A stretch of 64,000 nt of DNA from Rutpela maculata (Eukaryota > Arthropoda > Insecta > Coleoptera > Cerambycidae), in NCBI GenBank assembly GCA_936432065.2, contig OW386291.2:24901821-24965820 (forward strand). The letters run 5' to 3'. Numbering within the stretch: the stretch's first letter is position 1; every line of letters begins with the position of its first letter. Positions 23,635-35,700 of this stretch are shown piece by piece. Both the position numbers and the translations under genes were made by a program. The notes under the pieces were generated by a model that saw only the letters and a list, made by a program, of their open reading frames with translations, had not been told where the DNA came from and searched no databases.

Positions 23635-24675
23635 AAAAATAAGAATGAAATGTAAAAGAAATCATAGTTCCACATATTACTGGAAAAGGAATGTCGCCTA
23701 AAAGTAAGTTCAAGGAGTAAGTACTTAGCGGCATAATACTTTTCACCGCGTGTTCTCGTTTTTGTGACGTTTGTGTCTACAAAAGCTTATGCATTAATTT
23801 AAATATTTAGATTATTAAAGTGGAAGTGTCAACCTATCTTCTGCATCAGTGTCCAAGAATCCTGACATTTCAATTTCTATGGCTCTAGCCATCATTAACA
23901 TTTCAATAGCATTCCTTTTTATTGTACGTGGTTGCTGGGATCATTTTGAGTCTGGTTTTGATTGCGGATTAGTCAAAAATGTATGTATGTAGTTGTATTT
24001 GACAAGTATAGTTGGCTATTTACTACCTACCCAACTTGAAGGAACGACACCAAGGCCAATTTGCTCCTCCATGCTCGCAATACATTTTCAGAAACTTTAG
24101 TAACAAATTTTAATTTGGTTGGAGAAAGTAAATGTAAAAACGTTGGAGAAACAAAGGTCAAAAGGTCGAAGCAACCCGTTAACTCGTTCCTCACAAAGGC
24201 AGTTAAAAGAAACGTAAAAAGGAGAGGTTATGTCTTTCATATCGTATTTTGATGCAAGAACTCGCTAGCCACTTCAACCAATTTTCTGGTAATATTTTGG
24301 CCAATATGACGGGTTAAATTTGCCATTTGACGAAAAAAAGTTTATTAGATCCTTTACAGTCATATTCTGGCTTATTTCTAGCATCATTAGCGAAAGCATA
24401 TGCCAAATTATGACAACTTATCCCAATCTAGAATCGAGAAGAACCTGAACGACAGCCATTACGTTAATTTTCAATACTTTATTAATTATACCTATAAAAT
24501 AATGTTTTAATTTACTAATTCGGTATTTTAATAAGTTTTAATAACCTTACCATCGATTGTGCTTCTTGAAATTATAAATTGTTTGTATGTGTATATTTCA
24601 AATTAATTTAATTATACCTAAAATTTAGAAATTTTTGGAGGTCCTTTTGTTTTTGTGAGTTTTTATGAGTATTTA
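23635..24675. other. Non-coding DNA before the LINE
   Basis: No gene or repeat end recognised. Confidence 0.4.
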
Positions 24676-24837
24676 ATAATAATAATAATAATAATAATAA
24701 CATTTATTTTCCTTTAAGACAAAATACATTTGTATAGGAATAGTCAACATTTTCCTTAAGTACTTAAAGTATAAATAATAATGTAATACATATATTAGTC
24801 CCTTTTAATAAATGGAGGTAGTTACACAACTTACAAA

Positions 24838-27771
24838 CTAAGACGAACACAGGAAATCAGTTATAGAATAAAAACATTTATTTAACAAAAATTCTTTTAA
24901 TTTAATTTTAAACAACCACTCGTTCCTGATAAGTTTTAATTCGTCCGGCAGCAAGTTAAAAAATTTTGGCCCTAAACAATAAGGAGATTTATACTTTATT
25001 TTTTGTTTAGCAAAGGGAACATGAAAATTGTTTTTTTGTCTCGTATTTGCACTGTGATATTGGCTATTTAGTATGAAATTTTCTTGATTTTTAAAGACAT
25101 ATGTGCACATTTCAAATATGTATACACTTGGTAGAGTTAAAATTTTATAATTTTTAAAAATTTCCTTACAAGTATGAGTATTTGAAACCCCAGCAATACA
25201 CCTTAAAACACGTTTTTGGGCAATAAAAACATGAGACGCAAAAGTGGAATTCCCCCAGAAGCAGACACCATATCGTAAGCGAGATTCTACTTGTGCGTAA
25301 TATAAACAAATAAGTTGTTCTGTACATAGCACCGTTCTTATATTCCTAAATAAATATGTAATGGAGACAAGCTTTGAAACAACAGCTTCACATTGAACTT
25401 TCCAGTTCAAATTTTTATCTAAGTGTAAACCTAAAAATTTGACAGTTTCAAATTCGGTACATAAAGGAGTATCATTTATATTAAAATTTAACAGTTTACA
25501 CTGTTTTTGATTGTTATGAAATCTTAACACCTGAGTTTTTTCTATGTTAAAGTATAATAAATTTTGAGAAAACCATCCACTTAGTATATTAAATAAACTA
25601 TTACAATTGAGTTCTAAGCATTCATCTATTTTATTTGAAACAATTAAAGAGGTATCATCAGCATACATCGTAAAGTGGGTATTAAATGATAAGAAGTCTA
25701 ATTCATTTACGTATAGTAAAAATAGTGCAGGACCTAACACAGAACCTTGTGGAACTCCTAAGGTCAAATAAGACCATTCAGAAGTAACCCTGTCAAAACC
25801 ATCCTTATTGCTATATTTTATACTAACACATTGTTTCCTATTTTCAAGAAAAGTTTGAACCCAGCTTAGCGCTACTCCTCTTATCCCATAATTATTCAAT
25901 TTGGAGACTAATATCTGATGGTCGACGCAATCAAATGCCCTGCTGAGATCACAAAAAATCCCAACAGGACACTCGCCGACATCAAGAAAATTTAGTATTT
26001 TCTCATAAAATGAATGCACAGCTGTAGTAGTTGACTTTCCACTGCGAAATCCGTGCTGATTTTTAGTCAAAATTTGATATTTTTCGAGATATTTCGACAA
26101 TCTATCCATAAAACAATATTCAAATATTTTAGAAAAGCCTAAAGGCACGGTAACCGGTCTATAGTTTTCTAAACAATTTGGGTCACTTTTCTTGAAAACA
26201 GGTACAACTTTTCCAGTTCTTAGGATATCAGGAAATATTCCCAATTCAAAGGACAGGTTTACAAGATACGTAATTGGTTCAATAATTAAATTAATTATTT
26301 TTTTAATTATAAACATTGGAACATCATCTGTACCAGATGATTTCTTGTTTTTTAATTTTTTTGTTAGTAAATCTAACATTTCTTCAGCGGTAAACGGATT
26401 AAGAAATAATGAATTGTTTTGTACATTTATTTTATTATTAATATTATTATTGGAAGACGAATTATTTAATTTCGGGATTTGATCAATTATATTTTTAGGT
26501 GTTTTAATAAAAAAATCATTGAATAATGAAGCAATTACTTTAGGATCTTCATACTGAACCCCGTCCTTGTTTATTATTATATTATCATGGTCTTTGTTAC
26601 GATTACATAACTCGGACATAACTTTCCAAGCAGATTGAGATTGGTTTTCAGAATTTGCAATTTTATTTTGGTAATAAGCTTTTTTAGTTTTTTCCGTTAA
26701 GAGCTGATGGCTCTTTTTACGTCTCTTGTAAACAGTAGATAATTCCGGATAACTCTTTTGCAGAACAAATAGATCCCTTAAATGTGCACTAGAGGTTCTC
26801 AACTCATCATTTACCCACATTTTGTCTGCTGATTTGTTATTGTAGAATTTTCTTAGTGGAAAACAGATCTCAAAATAATAAATAAAAATGTTGTTAAAAT
26901 AAGTATATGCCTTATTAACGTCTGTTATATTATAAAGACTCTCCCATCGTTCATTTTGAATCATCTTACTAAAATTTAAGATAGCGCTTTCATTAAAACT
27001 TCTTTTTAAGAAGGACGTGTTTTTTATGTTATTATTATTATCTATTTCTTCCATATTTAAATCGAAAAGAACAGTTCTATGATCAGATATAATATTATCG
27101 AACACACAACATAATCCCTCGGATCCAAAATTGATAAAAATATGATCAATAGTAGTTAGGGTGGTGTCTGTTACTCGAGTAGGCCACTTTACTACACTTT
27201 TTAAATTAAAACAAGCTAAAATATGACACAACTAATTAAAATCTTTTGAATTGTTATACGAATCAAGATTAAAAGCTCCACATAAAATAACATTCATATT
27301 TGGTTTAACTAGACTATTTAATACATCCACAATTCTATCGAAAAACACATTAAGATCACCAGAAGGAGATCTGTAACAATTTATTATTAACGTACTGACT
27401 TTGTTGCCATTCCATTTTAAAGCACATACCTCAAAATGTTTTTCAGTGCAATAGGGTGTCAAGTCAATTGAATTGACTTCAAGATTATTTTTTGCCCAAA
27501 TAGCAACTCCACCACCTTTAAAAAAAGTTCTACAGTAAAAACTAACTAATCTAAATCCACTAAAATGTAGAGCACCTATTGAGTCATTATTTTCCCAGGT
27601 TTCATTAAAACATAAAAAATTCAAAGTTAAATAATTACATATATCTAAATACAAATTGTCCATTTTACGTGAATTCAAACTTTGTGCATTAAGTAGTAAG
27701 ATATTGGGGTTAAAATTTATTCTTTTTCTTCCATTCTCCTCCTTCGCATCACTAAAAAACGCTGAACACAA
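24838..27771 (-). pseudogene. LINE ORF2: APE-type endonuclease and reverse transcriptase with one amber codon
   Basis: ORF2 nicks target DNA and reverse-transcribes the element RNA at the nick. The endonuclease part (27771-27232) shows LLNAQSLNSRKMDN, CFNETWEN and GGGVAIW; the CGDFN box reads CGAFN, so the catalytic Asp is Ala. Eleven residues later TAG at 27234-27232 interrupts the frame, which continues in phase with TIDHIFIN and SDHRTV (catalytic Asp and His). The RT follows: GFRSGKSTTTAV, FCDLSRAFDCVDH, GVPQGSVLGP and FTMYADDTSLIV, then the thumb region and a C-terminal tail ending at 24838. The RT part itself has no further stop. Confidence 0.88.
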
Positions 27772-28745
27772 GCTCCTTTAGGCCAAAATTGAGGATCCAT
27801 TGCCTTTTTAAAATTTTCGTCGAAGATTGTAACTTTATAAGATGTATATAAATCTGGATATTTCGATTGTAATGATCCACAGAGAACCTCAGGAAAATTA
27901 GGTTTTAAAAAAGCAGTTAATTCCTCAACTGTTGTTTGCGTATCCACCCGGTATACATGTAAATCGACGGTCTTCGGAACACCTTTTACAGATGTATTTG
28001 CCATGCTATTGCCTACTACAACTGACCTCTTATATCTTTTTTTAACTACATCGCTCCAATCACCGTGTTTTTGTGAAGACGTCGGCGTCGGTATGCTGGA
28101 TAAATTTGAAGACGGTGTATTAGTATCATTAGTTAGGTTAATGAATTCTTGGAGTTTCAATTGACTTTCTACTTGCATAATTCCACTTGCTACATTTTTG
28201 TGTGATATTATGTTAGAATTGTGTTTATTATTTACATTTATGACATTTTGTTTATTTACATTTCTGTCATCCTTAGTAGCTGATAAATTTTTATGCACAT
28301 TTTTATTTGTCACTTTTTTAAAGTCTGAGATAGCATTTAAATTGCTATTAAGATTAGGTTTTTGTTGACCTTCGTTAAAATTATAGCTTAAATGATATTT
28401 ATTAAGAATATCGATGTGATTGTTTAACAAAGTAATTTTATCCCTAAGTTCTTGAATGATGATGTCCTTTTGTTTAATGATGTAATTAAAAATTTGTGGA
28501 TCTACCTTACTGTCTATAATTTCCTTGGCATCAAAAAATATACCATCACTGTCACTTTGCATTAGAGATTCTCAACAGATTATTTTACTGTCATTTACAA
28601 ATTTAACACTATTAGTTATCTTGGCACAACCTACATGATATAGGTTTTCACAAATTTCACATTTGAGTGCACTAATCACGTTTTTAATATTTTTATTACA
28701 CCTTTTACACAGAGTGTTAACAGAGTTGCTTGTACTCGGCGACAT
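27717..28745 (-). pseudogene. LINE ORF1 with PHD finger, one nonsense codon
   Basis: ORF1 proteins bind the element RNA. From ATG at 28745 the frame encodes a PHD-type C4HC3 finger: C13, C16, C29, C32, H37, C40, C57. Codon 58 is TGA (28574-28572) and codon 60, where the last Cys is expected, is Ser (TCT, one base from TGT). A Met at 28562 re-opens the frame for 281 codons, with a coiled-coil-like start, an Asn-rich middle and a C-terminal domain with VDLHVYRVDTQTTVEEL. It overlaps ORF2 by 55 bases in another frame, consistent with coupled translation. Confidence 0.75.
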
Positions 28746-28760
28746 CGTATTTATATAAGC

Positions 28761-29350
28761 TTAAAGAAAAAATTCGTGCATTGATAAAATCTAACCCTCT
28801 TGATTGACCATATATGCAATTATAATATTCATATAATTTTAAAGATGGACAAAGTATACTATAAGTATGATGGATGTCTATTTTATCTAACAACACCTGC
28901 TTGAAACCAAAGGATGGCCATAATAGTGTTTTGTTTTCTTTTATGCCTAAAAGTCACGATTTAGTCACGGTGAAGTAGATACATCACCAGTTTCGCCATA
29001 AGAGCCATTTCATAACTAGTAATAAAGCAGCCACAAAAATCAAAGATAGAGCCAAATGAGTTATGTATGCGTTATGGGCATTCGGCTCCAGTTGCCTTTT
29101 GATGACCAAACTATTATTCCCCATTTTCGTCACCAGTACGTCTTCAAAACGTAATAATTTAGTTTTAATAACAGCCACCATAACCAAATAGCCATCCTTT
29201 TTGGCTACTGTAACATGATGATGACCAAAAATTAACTCCTTGCGCTAATTGGGTAGTATCTCGTCCTTTAACAAAACTTATGCTTGTTTAGGAGATATTT
29301 GTCGATACAGATAATGCTGAAGTCTAGACTGAAGAATATAAAGCATATTT
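28761..29350. other. Non-coding DNA between the LINE and the GGATATCC repeat
   Basis: A short frame at 29187-28984 on the - strand has a hydrophobic segment but no family match; I do not call it a gene. Confidence 0.35.
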
Positions 29351-29795
29351 TACCCAGACACAAGTATATCCTATGTACGTCCTATGGATATCCGCATTGG
29401 ACATGAAGGACCTAAAGCGGATATCCTTAAGGATCACATATGGACTACATAGGATATCCTATGGATATTCTTTTGTCACAACTTTGGACGTCCATAAGAT
29501 ATCCATCGTAAATCCTTGGCGATATCCACTGGACATACATAGGACGTATTTGTTATACAGTAAATGGACATAAAGCGGATATCCTTATGGATCACATATG
29601 GACCACATGGGATATCCAGTGGATATTCTTTTGTCACAACTTTGGACGTCCATAAGATATCCATCGTAAATCCTTAGGGATATCCACTGTATATCCATAG
29701 GCCATACGTTTGTCACAAATTGGGACGTCCATAGGTAACACATTTTGTGTCCACTTGTGGACATCCACTGGCCATCCCGTGGACGTCTATTAACT
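29351..29795. repeat. GGATATCC-rich MITE-like repeat
   Basis: Starts TACCCAGACACAAGTATATC and holds at least ten palindromic or half-palindromic words of GGATATCC/GGACGTCC type spaced by 15-40 bases; 29395-29540 and 29570-29700 are partial duplicates. The left end resembles the reverse complement of the 42163 end (GTACCTAGACAGCACAAGAT), so it belongs to the same family. A right terminal repeat was not found. Confidence 0.65.
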
Positions 29796-30387
29796 GCAGG
29801 TCACTCAAAATAGTTTTGTTGATCAGAATTTACTTATTTAGTCAACATCAGCCTTAACAATCAATTTATAGGTTTAGGATTGACTATATAATTTTTGCCT
29901 TTTGCACCAAGTATATAGTCAATTATTCTTTGATAAATAAATTAATCGTTAAAGCCAATTCTGACTAAATAAACAGGATACTCATCAGCAAAGCCCTTTT
30001 GGTTGACCTCTACATTTAATGGATATGTCTCACAATATGTGCACTAATTTCACTATTTAAATATCAAATAGCAAAAGCAATATTTCGTATATGGTGGAGA
30101 ACTTACCATATGCATCATACCTATGCCAACGTTGTTTATAACTTATTTCAAATTGGCTTTAATTCCGTTAAAACTACTACTTTCAAATCAAATAAAAATA
30201 AATAGGTGGATAAATAGATTTAATAAATTTTATGTATTTATAAAAACAATCAATTCAAATAACTGCAACACTTTTGACTGTTGATTAGATGTTGTTGTTA
30301 TATATTGATATATGTATGTTAAAATGTAAAAAAAAACGTTTTATTCTAAAATTAAATTATTCATACATCAGTTCCATTATGTTATCA
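29796..30387. other. AT-rich target region of the errantivirus-like element
   Basis: No genes. An imperfect inverted pair flanks 29875-29930 (AGTCAATTNTT-type words near ATAAATAAATTAAT). The element at 30388 inserted into a run reading TTATGTTATCATATATATTT. Confidence 0.4.
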
Positions 30388-30752
30388 TGTTATATAATAT
30401 TACACGCTATCTTATTGCGACTTAGCCATAATAAACCTTCACAGGTATATCATATTTCACGATAACAGCTTCTCTTATTAATTGCTTATCTTCAAGATAT
30501 CATATTACACCTTTGTTTCTCATAACTTGTGCAGACTGCAGAACTGCAATTCCTTTGTTATATATTTTGCTTACTCAGGTTCTGTATGTTATAAATATGA
30601 CTAAACACGCTTTGTTGAATCAGTTATTAAACTCAGTTAGAATGCAACACTTCTAATTTATTATTATATTCCTTCTCCAAGAGCCAACGTTGGCTCCATG
30701 TAACTAAATAAAAGTTTTTAAAAAAGTCATTCATGTGAACCGTGATCTAACA
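30388..30752 (+). repeat. 5' LTR
   Basis: 365 bp, TG...CA ends. It contains a TATA-like TATAAATATG near 30590, a perfect 16-bp palindrome GAGCCAACGTTGGCTC at 30681-30696, and an AATAAA at about 30707 as poly(A) signal. It matches the 3' LTR except T versus A near 30706. Confidence 0.97.
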
Positions 30753-30771
30753 TTGGCGCAGTCGGTAGGAT
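30753..30771 (+). other. Primer-binding site, tRNA-Ser type
   Basis: TGGCGCAGTCGGTAGGAT directly follows the LTR. It complements the 3' end of insect tRNA-Ser (a CCGACTGCGCCA end) over 17 of 18 positions, as in 17.6 and 297. Confidence 0.8.
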
Positions 30772-31026
30772 CCGTAAACATCATCAGAACAAGAAGCCTA
30801 ACTTGTAGTGAAGCGTAAGAGAACAAGGAGAACATCTGCAGAAGGTGCCTAACTAGTACGTGTACATCTACGAGAACAAGGAGACCTTCCTCACTGGTGG
30901 TGGCGGATCCCAATCCCTTGACGGACGAAGAACCTACCCATGGAAACGAAACTAACGTAAGTCATTATAAGAATCATCTCGTACCATTTTATTATTTTAT
31001 TATTTTTCGCAACTTATTTTATTAAA

Positions 31027-31263
31027 AGTGTATTATACTGCTAATACACTCGGCGCACAAAGCCAGTTCTATTGTCAAAGTGAAATCCATTCCTTTACAA
31101 ACGTAACGAAACAAGTTCATTTAATTTTAAGTTTATTTATTTTCGTATTATACTGCTAATACGAAACATTGTGTATTATACAGCTAATATACAATCCATT
31201 TACGCACGCAACGTAACAAGCTAATTTTAATTTAATTTAAGATCGTATCATACTGCTGATACG
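31027..31263 (+). other. Four leader stem-loops with a shared UACNGC hexaloop
   Basis: Four hairpins lie between the PBS and gag. H1 31027-31050: arms AGTGTATTA/TAATACACT, loop TACTGC. H2 31141-31166: arms TTTCGTATTA/TAATACGAAA, loop TACTGC. H3 31168-31195: arms ATTGTGTATTA/TAATATACAAT (one G-U pair), loop TACAGC. H4 31244-31263: arms CGTATCA/TGATACG, loop TACTGC. The stems are different in sequence yet stay paired, including a T-A to C-G swap next to the loop-proximal base pair in H4. This argues for a selected RNA structure; packaging, dimerisation or translation roles are possible. Confidence 0.85.
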
Positions 31264-31306
31264 CAACCAATTTTTGTCCAAATAATATTTAAATACAAAA
31301 AGCAAA

Positions 31307-32719
31307 ATGCCAGATAGAGCTCAACCAGAGCCAGTTCAACCAGTGCCACCGGCACCAACCGAACAACAACTACAACAGCAACAACTACAACAACAACAAC
31401 AGCAACAACAACCTCAACCAGAGCAAATTGAGCCTTACAAGCTCTCTGAGATATTTTCTCTAATACCTGAATTCGATGGCAATGCCATTAATTTACAAAC
31501 ATTCCTCAACTCCTGTCATTGCGCCCAAAGCATGGCAATTGGAGATCAAAAAATTCTTTTGACCGTCCACATAAAAAATAAATTGAAAGGCAAAGCTGCC
31601 GAATTAATAAATTCTCGCAACCCTGGCACCTGGCCAGAAATCAAAGCACTATTGGAAACCCACTTTGGGGATTCCAGAGATCTAACGGCCCTGATTCAGG
31701 ACCTGCAGCGCATTCACCAATTGCCAGGTGAATCCGCTCTAACATTTATTTCGCGTTTACAAACGCACAATGCTAAAATGCACGCCGCAGTGCAAAAGCA
31801 AAATTTAACCACAACGCAAAGAGCTGCACAATCAGATCTCATCGAAACGATGACCTTAAACAATTTATTAACAGGCTTAGAACCGAATTTAGGCCGCATC
31901 ATACGTGCTAGCAATCCTCCTAGCATACTGAAAGCTGTAAGCAGAATTCGTAGAGAGCTACAACTCTCCTATTTCGAACAACAGAAATTTCCGAAAAATA
32001 GTCCGGTCAAAAATCCCACTTTACAACAAAAACGACCCATTTCAAATTTCCAACAAAAATTCTGTTCATTTTGCAAACGCAATGGACATGTCATAAGCGA
32101 ATGCCGCACAAGGCAACAATCGCAAACAATGCCGTCAACTTCGCAAAATTTCCAACGACCAAATTACCCAGGAAATTCAAGTTTCCAAAACTTTTCACAA
32201 AACAATCAATTTATCCAGAGGACATTCCCTCAAAACGGCCAACCAAATCAACCACAGCAAAACAGGCCCTCAGCCATAAGACCGAACCCTAACTTCACAC
32301 AACAACGACCATCCGCTATTCAGCCTAACCCGAATTTCAACCGTTTCAATCAACAAAAGGCTCATCATCTAAATTATGAACCTTACGAAAACCAATGTGA
32401 TTATAACCAATACGACGACTACTCTTTCGACAATTATCAAAATTGCCAAAGTCAAAATGAATCGTATGAAAATTATAATTTTGAAACCAATCAAAATATC
32501 CAGGAGAATTATACCGCTAATTCTCAGAACGAGCAATACGAGGATTATACTGCTAATCCTCAGGATTTTCGCTTAGATCCGGAGTACCCCACGGATACTC
32601 CAACGCAACAAACAGACCAATTCGAACCGATTACGGAACTAGAAACCCAAATACAAACTATGAACCTAAACGACAGTTTCGACCCAATGCTGAATTTCCC
32701 AGAACAGACGTTCATGTAA
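31307..32719 (+). CDS. gag: Errantivirus-like Gag
   Basis: Gag, 470 residues, forms the particle and binds RNA. The ATG at 31307 is the first in the leader frame and is followed by a Pro/Gln-rich head with a poly-Gln tract (residues about 19-40). A capsid-like region follows (about 45-220, with LIPEFDGNAINLQTFLNSC, the usual gypsy-type start), then one CCHC zinc knuckle CSFCKRNGHVISEC near residue 253. The C-terminal third is an Asn/Gln/Tyr-rich tail with ENYTAN and EDYTAN repeats encoded by two hairpins. The stop TAA at 32717-32719 lies inside the open pol frame, 50 bases before the first pol ATG. No lesions seen. Confidence 0.93.
   Translation: MPDRAQPEPVQPVPPAPTEQQLQQQQLQQQQQQQQPQPEQIEPYKLSEIFSLIPEFDGNAINLQTFLNSCHCAQSMAIGDQKILLTVHIKNKLKGKAAELINSRNPGTWPEIKALLETHFGDSRDLTALIQDLQRIHQLPGESALTFISRLQTHNAKMHAAVQKQNLTTTQRAAQSDLIETMTLNNLLTGLEPNLGRIIRASNPPSILKAVSRIRRELQLSYFEQQKFPKNSPVKNPTLQQKRPISNFQQKFCSFCKRNGHVISECRTRQQSQTMPSTSQNFQRPNYPGNSSFQNFSQNNQFIQRTFPQNGQPNQPQQNRPSAIRPNPNFTQQRPSAIQPNPNFNRFNQQKAHHLNYEPYENQCDYNQYDDYSFDNYQNCQSQNESYENYNFETNQNIQENYTANSQNEQYEDYTANPQDFRLDPEYPTDTPTQQTDQFEPITELETQIQTMNLNDSFDPMLNFPEQTFM
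32504..32561 (+). other. Two further UACNGC-type stem-loops inside gag
   Basis: H5 32504-32525: arms GAGAATTA/TAATTCTC, loop TACCGC. H6 32540-32561: arms GAGGATTA/TAATCCTC, loop TACTGC. Both 8-bp stems are perfect and they differ from each other by a compensated A-T to G-C pair. They code the Tyr-Thr-Ala of the ENYTAN/EDYTAN repeat. H6 overlaps the TAA (32554-32556) that closes the pol frame upstream, so any -1 frameshift must happen downstream of both hairpins. Confidence 0.82.
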
Positions 32720-35700
32720 ATACACTTTCTCATACCCTATTAACCGTAAACTCAAAAAATCTCTATTATATGAAAGACGCAACTGGTAAATTTAAAATCT
32801 TAATTGACACAGGTGCAGGCATATCAATTTTTAAACCTAAAACAGCTGAAAATTACAGACGTAGATCTCCTGAAAATGTAATCATACAGGGTATCACTGA
32901 TCAAAAAATTTATATCAACGAATCTGTTCTCATCCCCTTTTCAAATGAGTCACACAAAGTTTATATCTATAATCTAGATATAGATTTCGATGGATTATTA
33001 GGCGCAGACTTTTTAGAACATTACGAATGCCAAGTAGACTTTAAAAATAAACAACTAGTCACAAATTTTAAAACCGTACCATTATTTAAAGTCACTGAAG
33101 AAACTACAGTAAATTTACCTGTACAACCAACTAGTAACTCTAACATCAAAAACCAAAATCCAAATTTAGGCAATATCAAAAATTTAATTTCTATCGAACC
33201 TCGCATGGAAAAAATTTGTAAACTAAAATGTAACCTGCGAAATACCGAGGCTATACTGTTAGCCCAGGAAAACGAGAAAGTACGCTTACCAAATGCTATT
33301 GTCAAAATCGATAACAATGGAGAATTTTTAACCTCAATTATAAACGCGAATGCAATACCAAAAACGGTAAATTTTTCTAACATAAAACTAGAGCCAGTAC
33401 AAAAATTCAAATCAATTTTCAATTTAAACACTCAAAATTCTGACTCACACCTACAGACGGACAGATCCTTCGAAATTAGGAACGAATTGCGCTTGGATCA
33501 TCTAAACGAAGAAGAGGCCGAAATAGTAACGCAGCTTTGTTTAGACTTTCAAGATATATTCTATTTGGAAGGAGACAATTTAACTTTTACTAACGAAATT
33601 AAGCATTCCATTGATACGAACGATTCAAAACCGGTTTTCACAAAGTCATATCGCTACCCTCATATCCATAAAGAGGAAGTCAAAACACAAGTCTCTAATA
33701 TGCTTGATCAAGGCATCATTAGACCTTCGATTTCTCCCTGGTCCTCTCCGGTTTGGGTTGTACCAAAAAAACTCGACGCCTCCGGTAAACAAAAATGGCG
33801 AGTTGTAGTGGACTACAGAAAACTCAACGAACTGACTATTGACGATAAATACCCGCTACCCAATATTTCCGACCTCCTCGATCAATTAGGTAAATGTCAA
33901 TATTTTACAACTCTAGACTTAGCCTCCGGATTTCACCAAATCGAGATTGATGCGAAAGACATTCAGAAAACTGCTTTCACAGTTGAAAATGGTCATTTTG
34001 AATTCGTAAGAATGCCTTTTGGACTTAAGAATGCTCCATCAACATTTCAAAGAGTGATGGATAACATTTTATTAGGTATCCAAAATGAACGATGTCTCGT
34101 CTACATGGACGATATTATTGTTTACTCCCCTACTATTCACGAGCATATTTCTCGATTAACAGAAGTTTTCAAAAGATTACAGAAAGCCAATCTCAAAATT
34201 CAACCCGACAAATGCGAGTTTCTCCGCAAAGAAGTCGCTTATTTAGGACATCTCATTACAAAAGACGGCGTAAAACCGAATCCTTCGAAAGTTGACGCTA
34301 TTCTACATTTCCCTCAACCAAAAAATCAAAAAGAAATTAAATCATTTCTAGGCTTAGCCGGATATTATAGGCGCTTTATCCCTAATTTCTCCAAGATAAC
34401 CAAGCCCTTAACAAAACTACTACAAAAAGACGTACCATTTCTCTTCAACAATGATTGTATAAATTCTTTTCAAAATTTGAAACAAACATTAACGACAACT
34501 CCGATATTAATCTACCCTAACTTTGATGAACCTTTCGTTCTAACCACTGATGCGAGCGCATTTGCCGTCGGCTCAGTGCTGAGCCAGGGGCCTATTGGCA
34601 AAGATTTACCCATTGCCTATGCTTCTAGAACCTTGTGCAGTGCAGAAACTAAATATTCAACGATTGAACGCGAGCTTTTATCGATAGTATGGAGTGTAAA
34701 GCACTTTAGACCATATCTGTATGGTAGAAAGTTCAAGCTTGTCACCGACCATAGACCACTCACCTGGCTATTCTCTATAAAAGATCCAGGAAGTAGACTT
34801 GCCCGTTGGCGACTCAAATTAGAAGAGTACGACTATGAAATAATTTATAAACCCGGTAAAATCAATAAGAACGCGGACGCACTTTCCAGAATCAAAATTA
34901 ATCATTTTTCCGAATGTTCCAAATTCTATTCAAAGGTTCTAGCCGCGAATGACGAAGAGTCAGACGACGACGAAAACCCAGACGATAACAACGAAATCAC
35001 TAACGAACAAATTTCTCGAGAATTTGAAACTTTCACCAACCTATATAAAACAACATCTTTAATAGACTATTCAAAAATCAAAGCCTCAAACAAACAACTC
35101 TTATACCGAGAACATAAAGATATTATAACCTTCTTCCAACAAAATAACTTACAAGACTTACATCACAAAATTATCGAGGACATATTCGAAGAAAACCCCG
35201 AATTTCATAACGATAAAATCAATATTGTATCGAGCAAAACAGTCAGACATAGGAGATATTTTATCATCCCCCTACCTTTTGATATCGAATCTGTAATTGA
35301 ACATCTATTTTTGGTATTATTTAAAAATCAAGATGTCCTAGACTTCTCTAAGACATACTTTGTCGAAAATAATTTAGACCTCCCCATACTTGAAATCCTA
35401 TCATTCATTTTTGCAGAAAAAGACTTAAAAGTAGTAATTTGTCAAGATATCGTCAGAACTGCCGACGAAGATGAAATTCCAATTATATTGGAGCAAAATC
35501 ATTTTGGTAAAAATAATCTGCATCGCGGAATAAATGAAACGATTAGAAGAATTAGAGAAAAATACACTTGGCAAGGTCTAACTAAAGACGTTGAAAATTT
35601 TATAAAAAATTGCGAAACTTGCCAAAAGACTAAAGTATGCCGGAAAAACCTTAATAACCCTCTAGTAGTCACAGAAACCCCAAGAACACCATTCGAAAGA

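Larger units (their letters stand above)
24676..28760 (-). mobile_element. CR1/Jockey-type LINE, nearly full length
   Basis: On the - strand an ORF1 (PHD finger plus C-terminal domain) overlaps an ORF2 (endonuclease plus reverse transcriptase), followed by a short 3' UTR and a (TTA)n tail at 24676-24700, preceded by GGAAAATAAATG. The layout and tail fit the CR1/Jockey group. The coding regions are only lightly damaged (one TGA in ORF1, one TAG in ORF2, a lost catalytic Asp), so the copy is young compared with the other LINEs here. The exact 5' end is not defined. Confidence 0.85.
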
